Below, one piece after another: positions 1 through 8,857 of a DNA stretch of 64,000 nt. The notes below the pieces were generated by a model. That model searched no databases. It was not told the DNA's origin and was given only the letters and a program-made list of their open reading frames with translations. Source of the DNA: Flavobacteriales bacterium (GTDB lineage Bacteria > Bacteroidota > Bacteroidia > Flavobacteriales_D > Sanyastnellaceae); assembly GCA_947466425.1 (NCBI GenBank), contig CANIBZ010000001.1, positions 1 to 64,000 on the forward strand. Direction: 5' to 3'. The position numbers and the translations under genes were made by a program. Every line of letters starts with the position of its first letter. Within the stretch, counting starts at the first letter, position 1.

Positions 1-1105
1 CCTCCAGTCCCTTTTCATGGTATTTCTTATAAATATCTTGCAGTTGCGGGTGGAATTCTTCGCAATGCGAGCAGCTGCTCTTCCAAAACATAACCAGGGT
101 TATTTTATTCTTTTTACATGTTTCTTCCAACGAAATTATTTTACCCTCGGGGTTGGGGTATTTAAGTTCTGCGGCTTTTTTACCAGGTGCACAATTCTTA
201 AGTGATTCAATGAGATTTTTAGTATTTACGTTGAAAGAAGAATTGTCGGAACACCCGTCTGCGTAGTTGTTCAAGTAATAGCTTAATCCACCTTCGTTTT
301 TGTAATCTAACATTTTGTTCAAAATGAAAGAATGCAAATACTGATTAACGGCTTCGTTTTCGCCCATTCTTCCTAGCAGTTCATCTGTAAATTTTTGAGC
401 GTATTCTTTTGGATAAGCTTTGTAAAGTTGATTGAAGTATTGGTTTAATCCGCGAACAAAGGCGTAATGGAATAGAATCACTTCGTTGTTATAGTCGACG
501 TTTCCTAGAAAATGTTTGAAGTAAATAGTGCTGTCGAACTGCATGAAATCATGAGGAAGTCTTCTTGAGAAAAGCGGAGCAATATTCGAGTACACTTCCG
601 ATTTATTGCCATCTTTTCCTTTGTCAATAATTCGATTGTTAATGATTTTTTGCTTGTTGAGAAAAGCAGGATGCGAGATAGATTTATAGCTGTCATATTC
701 CAGTTGAAGGGACGAATAGAGGGTGGCTAGTTCAACATAATCTGATTGTTCTGTTGAATTATACAACGAAGAGGGTAGGCCGTTCAGTTTTGAAAAATCG
801 AGAGTCAATACAATGGTTTTCGGAAGTGTTTTAGGATTCACGTAAAAATCCGTCCAGCACTTACCGGTTCCAGAAAAACGAAGGCGGTATTGCCCAATGT
901 GTGAAGGTGTAAAAGGAAAGGTTAAATCACCGAAATTGTTTAATTCAGCGTTATCGAGTATTTGCCATTGGTCTTTTTCGAAGGCTTCCAAAAAGACTTT
1001 TTTGGAATTCTGTGCAGGAATATTTTCAACATGAAGATTCAGATTCGTTTGTCCGAATCCGACCAGAATGAAAGCAGCGAATATGAAGGTTAAAATTGAT
1101 TTCAT
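1..1105 (-). CDS. TlpA/thioredoxin-like family protein, C-terminus cut by window edge
   Basis: Open minus-strand frame from ATG at 1105 (MKSILTFIFAAFILVGFGQTNLNLHVENIPAQNSKKVFLEAF...) to the window edge. It has a signal peptide and a thioredoxin-like CxxC motif (...ITLVMFWKSSCSHCEEFHPQLQ...). Missing from the ORF track because it has no stop in the window. Confidence 0.8.
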   Translation of the reverse strand, partial: MKSILTFIFAAFILVGFGQTNLNLHVENIPAQNSKKVFLEAFEKDQWQILDNAELNNFGDLTFPFTPSHIGQYRLRFSGTGKCWTDFYVNPKTLPKTIVLTLDFSKLNGLPSSLYNSTEQSDYVELATLYSSLQLEYDSYKSISHPAFLNKQKIINNRIIDKGKDGNKSEVYSNIAPLFSRRLPHDFMQFDSTIYFKHFLGNVDYNNEVILFHYAFVRGLNQYFNQLYKAYPKEYAQKFTDELLGRMGENEAVNQYLHSFILNKMLDYKNEGGLSYYLNNYADGCSDNSSFNVNTKNLIESLKNCAPGKKAAELKYPNPEGKIISLEETCKKNKITLVMFWKSSCSHCEEFHPQLQDIYKKYHEKGLE

Positions 1106-1113
1106 GGTGAAAA

Positions 1114-1139
1114 AAAAAGGTCACCGAAGTGACCTTTTT
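1114..1139 (-). terminator. Rho-independent terminator for the 1154-1735 gene
   Basis: Perfect 11-bp stem AAAAAGGTCAC-CGAA-GTGACCTTTTT, with further A/T tract on the downstream (minus) side. Confidence 0.8.
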
Positions 1140-1153
1140 GAAGATGTTTAAGA

Positions 1154-1735
1154 TTATTTACCTTGAGAAAGTTTCTCCATTTCTTTGTCGAAAGTCTCTT
1201 TGAATTTCTCGTAGTTGTAGTCTGCTTTTAATTTGTCGTTTTTAGACAAACCACTTTGGTAAGCATCTGCAATAGTGTTTCCGCTTAACTCAAGAGCAAC
1301 ATAACTTACATATGTTCCATCAGGACGTTGAGTTAATTTCTCACAGATTTCTATGCAACCGCGAAGTTCTTGGTCAACAACTGTACGAGTCATTTCGTTA
1401 AAAGACTCTGTCACTTCTTCTTTATTGTTTACTTCAGTTGAATTTACATAATTGTCACCAACTATTTTCATTGTAGAACTGATGGTTTTTCCCATTTCAG
1501 AACTCGCGTTTGAGCGCGCTTTTTTCTTTGCTGTTTCGCGGTCCATACTCTCTCCTGTAGCTGTTGCTCGGAAAGCGTCTTTGGTGCTTTTGAATTGATC
1601 ACCTGAGCAATACTCGTTGATGATTACTTCTCCTTTAGGATCGGGAGTTTTTACTTCGTCTTTGTTCTTCTTACAAGAAGGAATAGCAACCATTGTCATT
1701 GCAGCAATTGCTAAAAGGGTAATACGTGTTTTCAT
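1154..1735 (-). CDS. Putative lipoprotein, LPP20-like domain
   Basis: Lipobox-like MKTRITLLAIAAMTMVAIPSCKK; 'ATATGESMDRETAKKKARSNASSEMGKTIS' resembles LPP20-family proteins. Confidence 0.6.
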   Translation of the reverse strand: MKTRITLLAIAAMTMVAIPSCKKNKDEVKTPDPKGEVIINEYCSGDQFKSTKDAFRATATGESMDRETAKKKARSNASSEMGKTISSTMKIVGDNYVNSTEVNNKEEVTESFNEMTRTVVDQELRGCIEICEKLTQRPDGTYVSYVALELSGNTIADAYQSGLSKNDKLKADYNYEKFKETFDKEMEKLSQGK

Positions 1736-1783
1736 GTTGTCAAGATATTAGTTGAATTGTTGTTTTCAGTTATTATGCCAAAC

Positions 1784-3166
1784 TTACAAAATAATTTTAA
1801 TTATTTCGCTAATCAGCGTTGTTTCAATGTTTTCTCTTTCTTTTTTGTACGCCTCCAAGACCGCATTCTCATGTGAAAGTTGAACGCCCTTCACCCCATT
1901 AATGCTATGTTCAAATATTGCTGCGTTGGTCTTGGTATCATTCACGGTTATCTTTCCGTCTATGTATGCTACTTTAAAGCCTTGAATATCTTCTCCGGCT
2001 CTTGGATTGGTATTTATGTATATGATATAATCTGCAGTGGTCTCATTTGTTGATATTCTCATACCTTTCCCAATAAGTGTGTTTCGCGTAATTTCCGACA
2101 AGCTTGTCGTTTTAGTTCCGTCGAGTTTGAATTCGTTGGAAGAAACAAAAAAACTTGGAGCAAGAACTTCTATAGGGATTTTTCGTTGATCGGTATTAAT
2201 TCCAACAATTAATGCGTTTGCGAGATCGGCGTCTAGATCCTGTGGAACCAAGGCGTCTATTACCAAGCTTAATTCTAGCGAATTGTTTTTAGCTTTTAAG
2301 CTCACATTGTCGATGTCGGCTAGAATAATTCCATCGTTATCCGACATCACTGTCTTTGGTTTCATATAGGTATCCCTTTGGTAGACATACTTTACATTTA
2401 TTCCCCTAACACCTACACCTTTGTATGTTATCATTACCGGCACCTGTGTTTTAAAGGTGTTGGAAGAAGAAAGTACAATGTTCTTCAAAGTCGTTTCAAA
2501 TCGAAGATCAGCTAGGACGGCTCGTATCTCCGAAAACAATTCGTTATCAATGAATATGTCATTTCCATTATCATCTTTCATTTGGTTTACTTCAGTCCAA
2601 TAGGGCTTGAGAGCGAACAATCCGTGATAGAACAAATCAATAGCAGAAGGAATGTTTCCTAATTTCTTTGCTTCCCTACCTTTCTTTAAATAATCGAATG
2701 CGGATCTCAGGGAATTCTCTTTTTTTTGCGCTTTTTTACTCTGGTAGTCGAATTTGTTAAGCTTGTAATAAATGGCATACATTTCTTTGTCTTCCCAAAT
2801 TCCTGCAACTTCATAATCTTCTAATAATTCAGATGAGGAAGTAGTAACGTTTGAACTGAAGCTTTCACTGAAGGCTTTGTTGACTTCCATGCTGTTGAAG
2901 AATGTTTGTCCTTCCACCTTCACAGAGATTTCTGTAGCAAGGTCATTCAGCGCGAGCTTTTTAGCGATGGCTTGATAGTCGGCAGGCTGCGTGGTTTTCG
3001 AGCTCGTAGCAATTCCAATGTAATAGGAAGAGTTAACCGGACGAGTAGAAACCCATTCTGGCTTCGGCTGAGGTGGTGGCACAACAGTTTTAACACTGTC
3101 TTTCCCCCCACAAGCTGCAAGCAGAATTATTCCGAGTAATAGCGTATATTTTAATAGTAATTTCAT
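1784..3166 (-). CDS. LPP20 family lipoprotein
   Basis: Lipobox LLAAC; 'KPEWVSTRPVNSSYYIGIATSSK...AIAKKLALNDLATEISVKVEG' is typical of LPP20. Confidence 0.7.
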   Translation of the reverse strand: MKLLLKYTLLLGIILLAACGGKDSVKTVVPPPQPKPEWVSTRPVNSSYYIGIATSSKTTQPADYQAIAKKLALNDLATEISVKVEGQTFFNSMEVNKAFSESFSSNVTTSSSELLEDYEVAGIWEDKEMYAIYYKLNKFDYQSKKAQKKENSLRSAFDYLKKGREAKKLGNIPSAIDLFYHGLFALKPYWTEVNQMKDDNGNDIFIDNELFSEIRAVLADLRFETTLKNIVLSSSNTFKTQVPVMITYKGVGVRGINVKYVYQRDTYMKPKTVMSDNDGIILADIDNVSLKAKNNSLELSLVIDALVPQDLDADLANALIVGINTDQRKIPIEVLAPSFFVSSNEFKLDGTKTTSLSEITRNTLIGKGMRISTNETTADYIIYINTNPRAGEDIQGFKVAYIDGKITVNDTKTNAAIFEHSINGVKGVQLSHENAVLEAYKKERENIETTLISEIIKIIL

Positions 3167-4536
3167 TAAGGAACTAGCGTTTGCATTTGTGTTTTGACGT
3201 TATCCGCGATTTTCTTGGCAATTTCAATATACAAATCATTTGCTAAATCATTTCCTTCTCTCAAATTTCTTCGCGCACTTAGCATGTCCTTCAGCGTGTT
3301 TCGATCACGATTGTTTGTGTTTACAACGTTTCCATTAGCGGGGAATAAATTGGCGGCATTTCCGCCATATATCGCATAAATCACTTCATCTTTTTTCTTT
3401 TCAGTGAAGATGTCATTTTTAATCAATGAGGCTGTTTCTATTGAGGTCATCTTATATTGAATTGAAACATTCGACTCTGCGTAGTTGTAATACTCGTCGA
3501 ATTGAACCGACTTGTATTCTGTATCGTAAAATGTTTTTCCTTCTGCGTTTACTTTTTTAACTTGGTAAGATTCGAAGCCGTTTCGAGTGACTTTACGTAC
3601 CTGTCCGTTTTGCACGGTATGATTTAAGACTGTTCCCGTTATTAGGGCTTTGGCTCCTGAAATTTTTCCGATTTCAACCGCATTGGATTCTGAAAAAATT
3701 CCGCTCATCTGAATACGTTGTTCAGCAAGAATGTTATTCAAGTTTTCTCTGTCAATGACTTGAAGAAATGGATCGTTTATTTGAGTTAAGGCATTAAGAA
3801 TATAGGCTGTGGCTTTAGTTTCGCTTCCTTGCATATTCGTTCCATTGGTGAATGGAAGCAGGGCAACAGTGTACTTCCCTTTATCGAGGCATTTCTGCTT
3901 AAGGTCCGCAGATTCTTTATAGCCCAATTTACGTTCTTCAACTTTCAAGAAGCCCGCATGGGCTGCACGGTAATGTTTTGCCTCGAGTTCTGCGACAGCT
4001 TTTTGATAAATGGGCTCTAAGTATGCAATATCTTTTAGTTCTCCGGCATCTTTAAAATTTGGGTCAAGTCTACTTATTTCATTGAAGTTCGTTTCAGCAT
4101 CAGTGAACTTATTTTCTTCAAGAAGTTTTGTCCCTTGTTCGTACAAATCGGTTAGAAATGATTTTTTTACTTTTTCAAAATCACCAAAATAAAAATCAGG
4201 AATCTGAAGTTCAACACCAACACCAATGATTCTTGCTTGGTATTCCTTTGCTGACATGAATGCGTAAACGGCTTCTTTTTTATTTCCGAAACTGCTTTTT
4301 TGGCTGAATTCACTGAGCATAGCGTTCAACACGGTTTGCCCAGTCTTTTTCATTCCAATTTGAGCGTCAATATTTCCGCGCTTCTTGCGAAGGCCGGTGT
4401 AGTAACTTTCCGAAGCTTCTTTGTTCAAACCTGCCGCTTCTTGCTTTTGTCCAAGTTTGGTGTAATGTTTACTGTTTTGACATGATTGAGTTGCAAGCAG
4501 GAGCAAAGCAGTGAAGATGAGCAGCCAGTTTTTCAT
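3166..4536 (-). CDS. CsgG/HfaB-family lipoprotein with N-terminal TPR-like region
   Basis: Lipobox LLATQSC; 'YTVALLPFTNGTNMQGSETKATAYILNAL...VIDRENLNNILAEQRIQMSGIF...GKISGAKALITGTV' matches the CsgG pattern. Confidence 0.75.
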   Translation of the reverse strand: MKNWLLIFTALLLLATQSCQNSKHYTKLGQKQEAAGLNKEASESYYTGLRKKRGNIDAQIGMKKTGQTVLNAMLSEFSQKSSFGNKKEAVYAFMSAKEYQARIIGVGVELQIPDFYFGDFEKVKKSFLTDLYEQGTKLLEENKFTDAETNFNEISRLDPNFKDAGELKDIAYLEPIYQKAVAELEAKHYRAAHAGFLKVEERKLGYKESADLKQKCLDKGKYTVALLPFTNGTNMQGSETKATAYILNALTQINDPFLQVIDRENLNNILAEQRIQMSGIFSESNAVEIGKISGAKALITGTVLNHTVQNGQVRKVTRNGFESYQVKKVNAEGKTFYDTEYKSVQFDEYYNYAESNVSIQYKMTSIETASLIKNDIFTEKKKDEVIYAIYGGNAANLFPANGNVVNTNNRDRNTLKDMLSARRNLREGNDLANDLYIEIAKKIADNVKTQMQTLVP

Positions 4537-4538
4537 AA

Positions 4539-5621
4539 TTATTTCGTTTCAATATATTCATTCAACTCTTCAGTGCTCGAGTCGAAACTAAATCCTTGAC
4601 TAACGTTAAAGTAGTTGTTCTGGTCAAAGCAATAATCGTAAGCGAACTTAGCAAAATCTAACCTACTGTCTTCGAATCCGAAAATTGCCATTATTTCTAG
4701 TATTTGATCTGTTGTCAAACAATTCGCTTTAGCAACTTGTTTCGCGGTCGAAAGGCGTGTGTCATCAAATCCTTTGCTGGAAATAGATTGCTTTGCTTTG
4801 CCAAAGCTAGCCGCATCCATTGAACGCGTGCAATTTCCGTTTCCGCTGATTGTGGCGTTTGTCGGCTGGTTGTTTGCTGGTTCACTAGGGCGAGTGGTAT
4901 GCGCAGGAGTAGTTGAATTAGTCGTAGTAGACGAATTGCTGGTGGTTGTCGTGGTAATTGTTGTTCCGTTGGTTTGCACATCCATATTCGGAACGTTCAT
5001 GTTAATTCCCATGTTCATGCCGTCGACATTAATGTTCATACCAACGTTTCCATTGTTTCCATTGCCTGTTTCATTCACATTCACGTTCATTCCCATATTA
5101 ACTCCATCTACATTGATATTCATTCCAATATTTCCGGTGTTATTCTGTGTTGAATTACTTCCTGTAGTGGTGGTTGTAGTCGTTGTTTTGCTATTTCCTC
5201 CGGCTGGAGTTGTTGTATCTGGCGCATCATCCACCACAGCAAAATCTTTTACAGCATTGTCGTTTGTGTTGGTATTTGCTTTAGATGTGGCTGAAATTGC
5301 GTTTTCTGTATAATAACGAAGAACATATTCTCCCTTTTTATTTTTCTTGATTTGATAGGTAACCTCCATTCCAGGATGGAGTGCGAAATTATTGTTGGAA
5401 AAATCCGCTAGCGCGGCATCTTGGAAATCTACGCGGGCCTGATAAAACTCAGAAGTGAGGCCTTGAAGTTTCACATTTGAGAGAGGCGAGGTGTTCATAG
5501 ACTCGCCGTTCAAGTATAGCGTGAATTTTTCCCCAGCTTCAGAATAAATAACAGCATTCATTTGGGCGAAAACGTTCGTGAAAGCAAATAGAGTAGTAAA
5601 AAGAAGTAAAGTTTTTTTCAT
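4539..5621 (-). CDS. DUF4476-domain secreted protein with Asn/Met/Thr-rich repeat linker
   Basis: Signal peptide; C-terminal 'MDAASFGKAKQSISSKGFDDTRLSTAKQVAKANCLTTDQILEIMAIFGFEDSRLDFAKFAY' (DUF4476-like); NVDGxNMGMNVNV repeats and poly-Thr. Confidence 0.7.
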   Translation of the reverse strand: MKKTLLLFTTLFAFTNVFAQMNAVIYSEAGEKFTLYLNGESMNTSPLSNVKLQGLTSEFYQARVDFQDAALADFSNNNFALHPGMEVTYQIKKNKKGEYVLRYYTENAISATSKANTNTNDNAVKDFAVVDDAPDTTTPAGGNSKTTTTTTTTGSNSTQNNTGNIGMNINVDGVNMGMNVNVNETGNGNNGNVGMNINVDGMNMGINMNVPNMDVQTNGTTITTTTTSNSSTTTNSTTPAHTTRPSEPANNQPTNATISGNGNCTRSMDAASFGKAKQSISSKGFDDTRLSTAKQVAKANCLTTDQILEIMAIFGFEDSRLDFAKFAYDYCFDQNNYFNVSQGFSFDSSTEELNEYIETK

Positions 5622-5740
5622 CAGTTCAATTATCTGTTGTGGATGTAAATTTAGCTATGTTTCTATCGTTATAAAAGTTTATGCCAAAAAATAAAAGCGA
5701 AGGAAACAGAACCCAACGGGATTGGTTAACTTTGTTTGCG

Positions 5741-7051
5741 ATGGATACAAAGAAAATTATACTGTTTGGCGCTGGAAGAAGCGCTCGCCATTTGGTTTCT
5801 TTTTTAGTGGAAGGAGCTTTGTTAGGGAAATGGACTGTACTGGTTGCAGATACCAATGTGTCTCATTGGGTTGATGAATATGGTCATTTGAATCATGTGG
5901 AATTTATTGCAGGTGATGCCAGTGATGCGAAGTTTCGGCACAAATTAATTGCGCATTCCAACTTGGTAATCTCCATGCTTCCCGCATTTATGCACGCGGA
6001 AGTGGTTAAGGACTGCATAAATTTTCATGTACATGTTTTTACCCCGAGTTATGTAAGTCCTGAAGTGAGCGCTATGAATGAGCGCGCCATTCAAGAAGGG
6101 GTATTGGTCTTGAACGAAATGGGTGTAGACCCTGGAATCGATCACATATCTGCTATGGAGATCATTCATCGATTGAAAGAGCAAGGGGCTGAAATTACAT
6201 CTTTCGAATCCTATACAGGCGGACTAGTTGCTCCGGCAAGTGATGATAATCTTTGGGGATATAAGATTTCCTGGAATCCACGGAACATTATTCTTGCAGG
6301 AAGCTCGGGACATGCTATGTATCGAGAGAACAACAAGCTTCGAATGGTTCCTTATTTTAAATTGTTTGACGAGGTAGAGACTGTTGTTGCCAGTGATGGT
6401 GTTTGTTACGATGCATATGCCAACAGAAATTCGGTGCATTATTTAGAACTTTACGGATTAGAAAACGTTCAGAAATTGGTGCGAGGGACTCTGAGAAAAC
6501 AGGGTTATTGTAAGGGATGGTCTTTTTTAGTCAAGAACGGATTCGTCAACGACGATACTAAGATTCCAGCTGCGGCCTTTTCAACCTGGGAAGATTTGTC
6601 TCAGTCGTTGCTCGGTGTTAACTTCAATATAAAAAATGAAAATGAACAGGTAGCAGATATGTTGCAGGAGATCGGAATCTTCAGCAATGAACTTCTGAGC
6701 ACAGAGGAGCTTACTTGTGCGCAACATTTGCAACAATTACTTGAGAAAAAGTGGGTGTTGAAAGAGGGAGATCGCGATATGATTGTTATGGTTCATAAAT
6801 TCGGATACACGTTGAAAGGTAAGAAGTTTATGTTAACCTCTTCTTTGGTTTTAGAAGGAGATGATGAGCTTAATACGGCCATGTCGAAAACGGTAGGTAT
6901 GCCAATTGCTTTTGCGGTAGACCGGTTGTTTAACGGAGATTTTTCTTCACGCGGGGTGCAGATTCCAGTTTCTCCGGAATTCTATAAACCATTGCTTCAA
7001 GATTTGCATAATTATGGAATTTCATTTGTTGAAACATTAGAGGAGTTATGA
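5741..7051 (+). CDS. Saccharopine dehydrogenase/reductase family protein
   Basis: MDTKKIILFGAGRSARHLVSFLVEGALLGKWTVLVADTN (Rossmann), GVDPGIDHISAMEII; ORF opens at 5681, but TAACTTTG at 5727-5734 supports the start at 5741. Confidence 0.85.
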   Translation: MDTKKIILFGAGRSARHLVSFLVEGALLGKWTVLVADTNVSHWVDEYGHLNHVEFIAGDASDAKFRHKLIAHSNLVISMLPAFMHAEVVKDCINFHVHVFTPSYVSPEVSAMNERAIQEGVLVLNEMGVDPGIDHISAMEIIHRLKEQGAEITSFESYTGGLVAPASDDNLWGYKISWNPRNIILAGSSGHAMYRENNKLRMVPYFKLFDEVETVVASDGVCYDAYANRNSVHYLELYGLENVQKLVRGTLRKQGYCKGWSFLVKNGFVNDDTKIPAAAFSTWEDLSQSLLGVNFNIKNENEQVADMLQEIGIFSNELLSTEELTCAQHLQQLLEKKWVLKEGDRDMIVMVHKFGYTLKGKKFMLTSSLVLEGDDELNTAMSKTVGMPIAFAVDRLFNGDFSSRGVQIPVSPEFYKPLLQDLHNYGISFVETLEEL

Positions 7052-7596
7052 GAATTCTGATTTTGGCTCTTTTTTTTCTGCCGCTTTCATTGTTTGCTCA
7101 AGAGTACCGAAAGTGTCCTATGTTTAATAAAGAAGAGAAGTGGGACAGTCATGAATCGTTTGTGAAAAATCAAAAAGAGGTTCAAAACCTATTGGAATGG
7201 CTTTGCTCTACGCCACCTTCTGAACAGCTCGTAGAAAGAAGTGCAGCAGGTATTTTTGTAATGGAATGGGTGACGAAAAATCCGATTCTAACAGTGAATG
7301 TTGAAATTGGTCCATATAGCACTTATCTCTTCAGTGAGGATTTGATGTTGGGTTATTTATTCGGAAGTATAAGTTACGCCTTGAAACACGAGGAAAAGAT
7401 TAAACCGGAAAATCAGCGTGTTGCAGGGTTGAAATCACTTTTATTTATCGTAGAACATTCTGAATCCTATTCAAAAAATAAAATTTTCAGGTCGCTTATT
7501 CGGGCGAATAGACGTGGTGAGTTGGTGAACTTTGATAAGGAAATGTGGATGAACGAAAAGTCACATGCTTTGTTATCATTAGAGCAATTGAAATAG
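7048..7596 (+). CDS. Hypothetical exported protein
   Basis: Signal peptide MRILILALFFLPLSLFAQ; ATGA overlap with the upstream gene. Confidence 0.6.
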   Translation: MRILILALFFLPLSLFAQEYRKCPMFNKEEKWDSHESFVKNQKEVQNLLEWLCSTPPSEQLVERSAAGIFVMEWVTKNPILTVNVEIGPYSTYLFSEDLMLGYLFGSISYALKHEEKIKPENQRVAGLKSLLFIVEHSESYSKNKIFRSLIRANRRGELVNFDKEMWMNEKSHALLSLEQLK

Positions 7597-7597
7597 A

Positions 7598-8806
7598 ATG
7601 AAGAAGTTTGAAGTGCCCGAGCATTATAGGTCTACTATTCTTGGACGAATAAAGGAGATACGGAAGTTAAATGATCCTCGAAAGAAGGATCACACGCCGT
7701 TTGTTTTTCAAGTTGGAAAAACAGAGATCATAATTCCTCGACATTTTGGATTTTGTTACGGCGTTGAGAATGCCATAGAAATTGCGTTTCGAACGGTTGC
7801 TGAAAATCCAGGTAACCGAATTTTTCTTTTGGGTGAAATGATACACAACCCTCAAGTGAATGAAGATTTACTTGCCGAGGGAATTCAATTCTTGGTTGAT
7901 AATCATGGAACAAGATTGGTTGATTTTTCTACGTTGAGTTCAAAGGATATTGTAATTACACCTGCTTTTGGGACTACATTGGAAATGGCCGCTGAGCTTG
8001 CGCAGTTGGGTGTTCAGCTCGAAAGATATAACACTACTTGTCCATTCGTTGAGCGTGTTTGGAAGCGCTCGGCTGAATTGGGAAATCGTGGATATACATT
8101 AGTGGTTCACGGGAAATATTTGCATGAAGAAACACGCGCTACTTTTTCTCATGCTTCCGACACCGGCCCTGTGGTTGTTGTTCGTAATATGAAAGAAGCG
8201 GAATTGCTTGCGAAGTACATACGAAAAGAATTGAGTGCAGAGCAATTTGAAATAGATTTCGCCAATAAATATTCAAAGGGATTCTCGGTTTCAAGGGATT
8301 TGCAAAAAATAGGAGTGGTTAACCAAACCACTATGTTGGCCAGTGAAACGCAAGAGATTGCAGCTTATTTAAGAGATATTGTTGTGGAAATGTATGGTGA
8401 AGAAGCCACTACTGACACGCGGGACACCCTGTGCTATGCAACGAACGACAATCAAAATGCCACATTAGGTGTGTTGGAAAGTGGTGCACACCTAGCAGTG
8501 GTCGTAGGTGGTTTTAACTCTTCGAATACGATTCAGATTGCTACAATATTGGGTCAAAACATGCCTGTTTATTTTGTGCGCAATTCTGATGATCTTATTT
8601 CAAACCAAAAAGCAACTGTTTTCAATTTTTCATTATTGAAGGAAGAAGAGATTGTTCCTTCTCTTCTTTTTGCGGAGAATTTAAAACTGGTCGTAACAAG
8701 CGGCGCGTCTTGCCCAGATAAAACAGTAGATCTTGTTATTCAGAAAATAATGTCACTTCGGGGAGAATCGGAATCTGTTGAGACTGCTCTGGAAGGGCGC
8801 ATATAA
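7598..8806 (+). CDS. ispH: 4-hydroxy-3-methylbut-2-enyl diphosphate reductase (long form)
   Basis: FGFCYGVENAIEIAF, TCPFVERVWKRS, VVNQTTMLASETQEIA, DTLCYATNDNQNA: conserved Cys motifs of IspH. Confidence 0.93.
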   Translation: MKKFEVPEHYRSTILGRIKEIRKLNDPRKKDHTPFVFQVGKTEIIIPRHFGFCYGVENAIEIAFRTVAENPGNRIFLLGEMIHNPQVNEDLLAEGIQFLVDNHGTRLVDFSTLSSKDIVITPAFGTTLEMAAELAQLGVQLERYNTTCPFVERVWKRSAELGNRGYTLVVHGKYLHEETRATFSHASDTGPVVVVRNMKEAELLAKYIRKELSAEQFEIDFANKYSKGFSVSRDLQKIGVVNQTTMLASETQEIAAYLRDIVVEMYGEEATTDTRDTLCYATNDNQNATLGVLESGAHLAVVVGGFNSSNTIQIATILGQNMPVYFVRNSDDLISNQKATVFNFSLLKEEEIVPSLLFAENLKLVVTSGASCPDKTVDLVIQKIMSLRGESESVETALEGRI

Positions 8807-8857
8807 AGTGAATAAATCTGCGCTCGCTTTCGCGATGTTCTGTTGTAAATTTGAAAG

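Noticed and set aside
1114-1139. Member of the micro-hairpin family (CGAA loop)
   Set aside because: 4-nt loop, 11-bp stem and U tract; a typical intrinsic terminator.
4759-5313. 184-aa plus-strand ORF
   Set aside because: Antisense shadow of the Thr/Asn/Met-rich repeat in the DUF4476 gene (poly-Val from antisense Thr/Asn codons).
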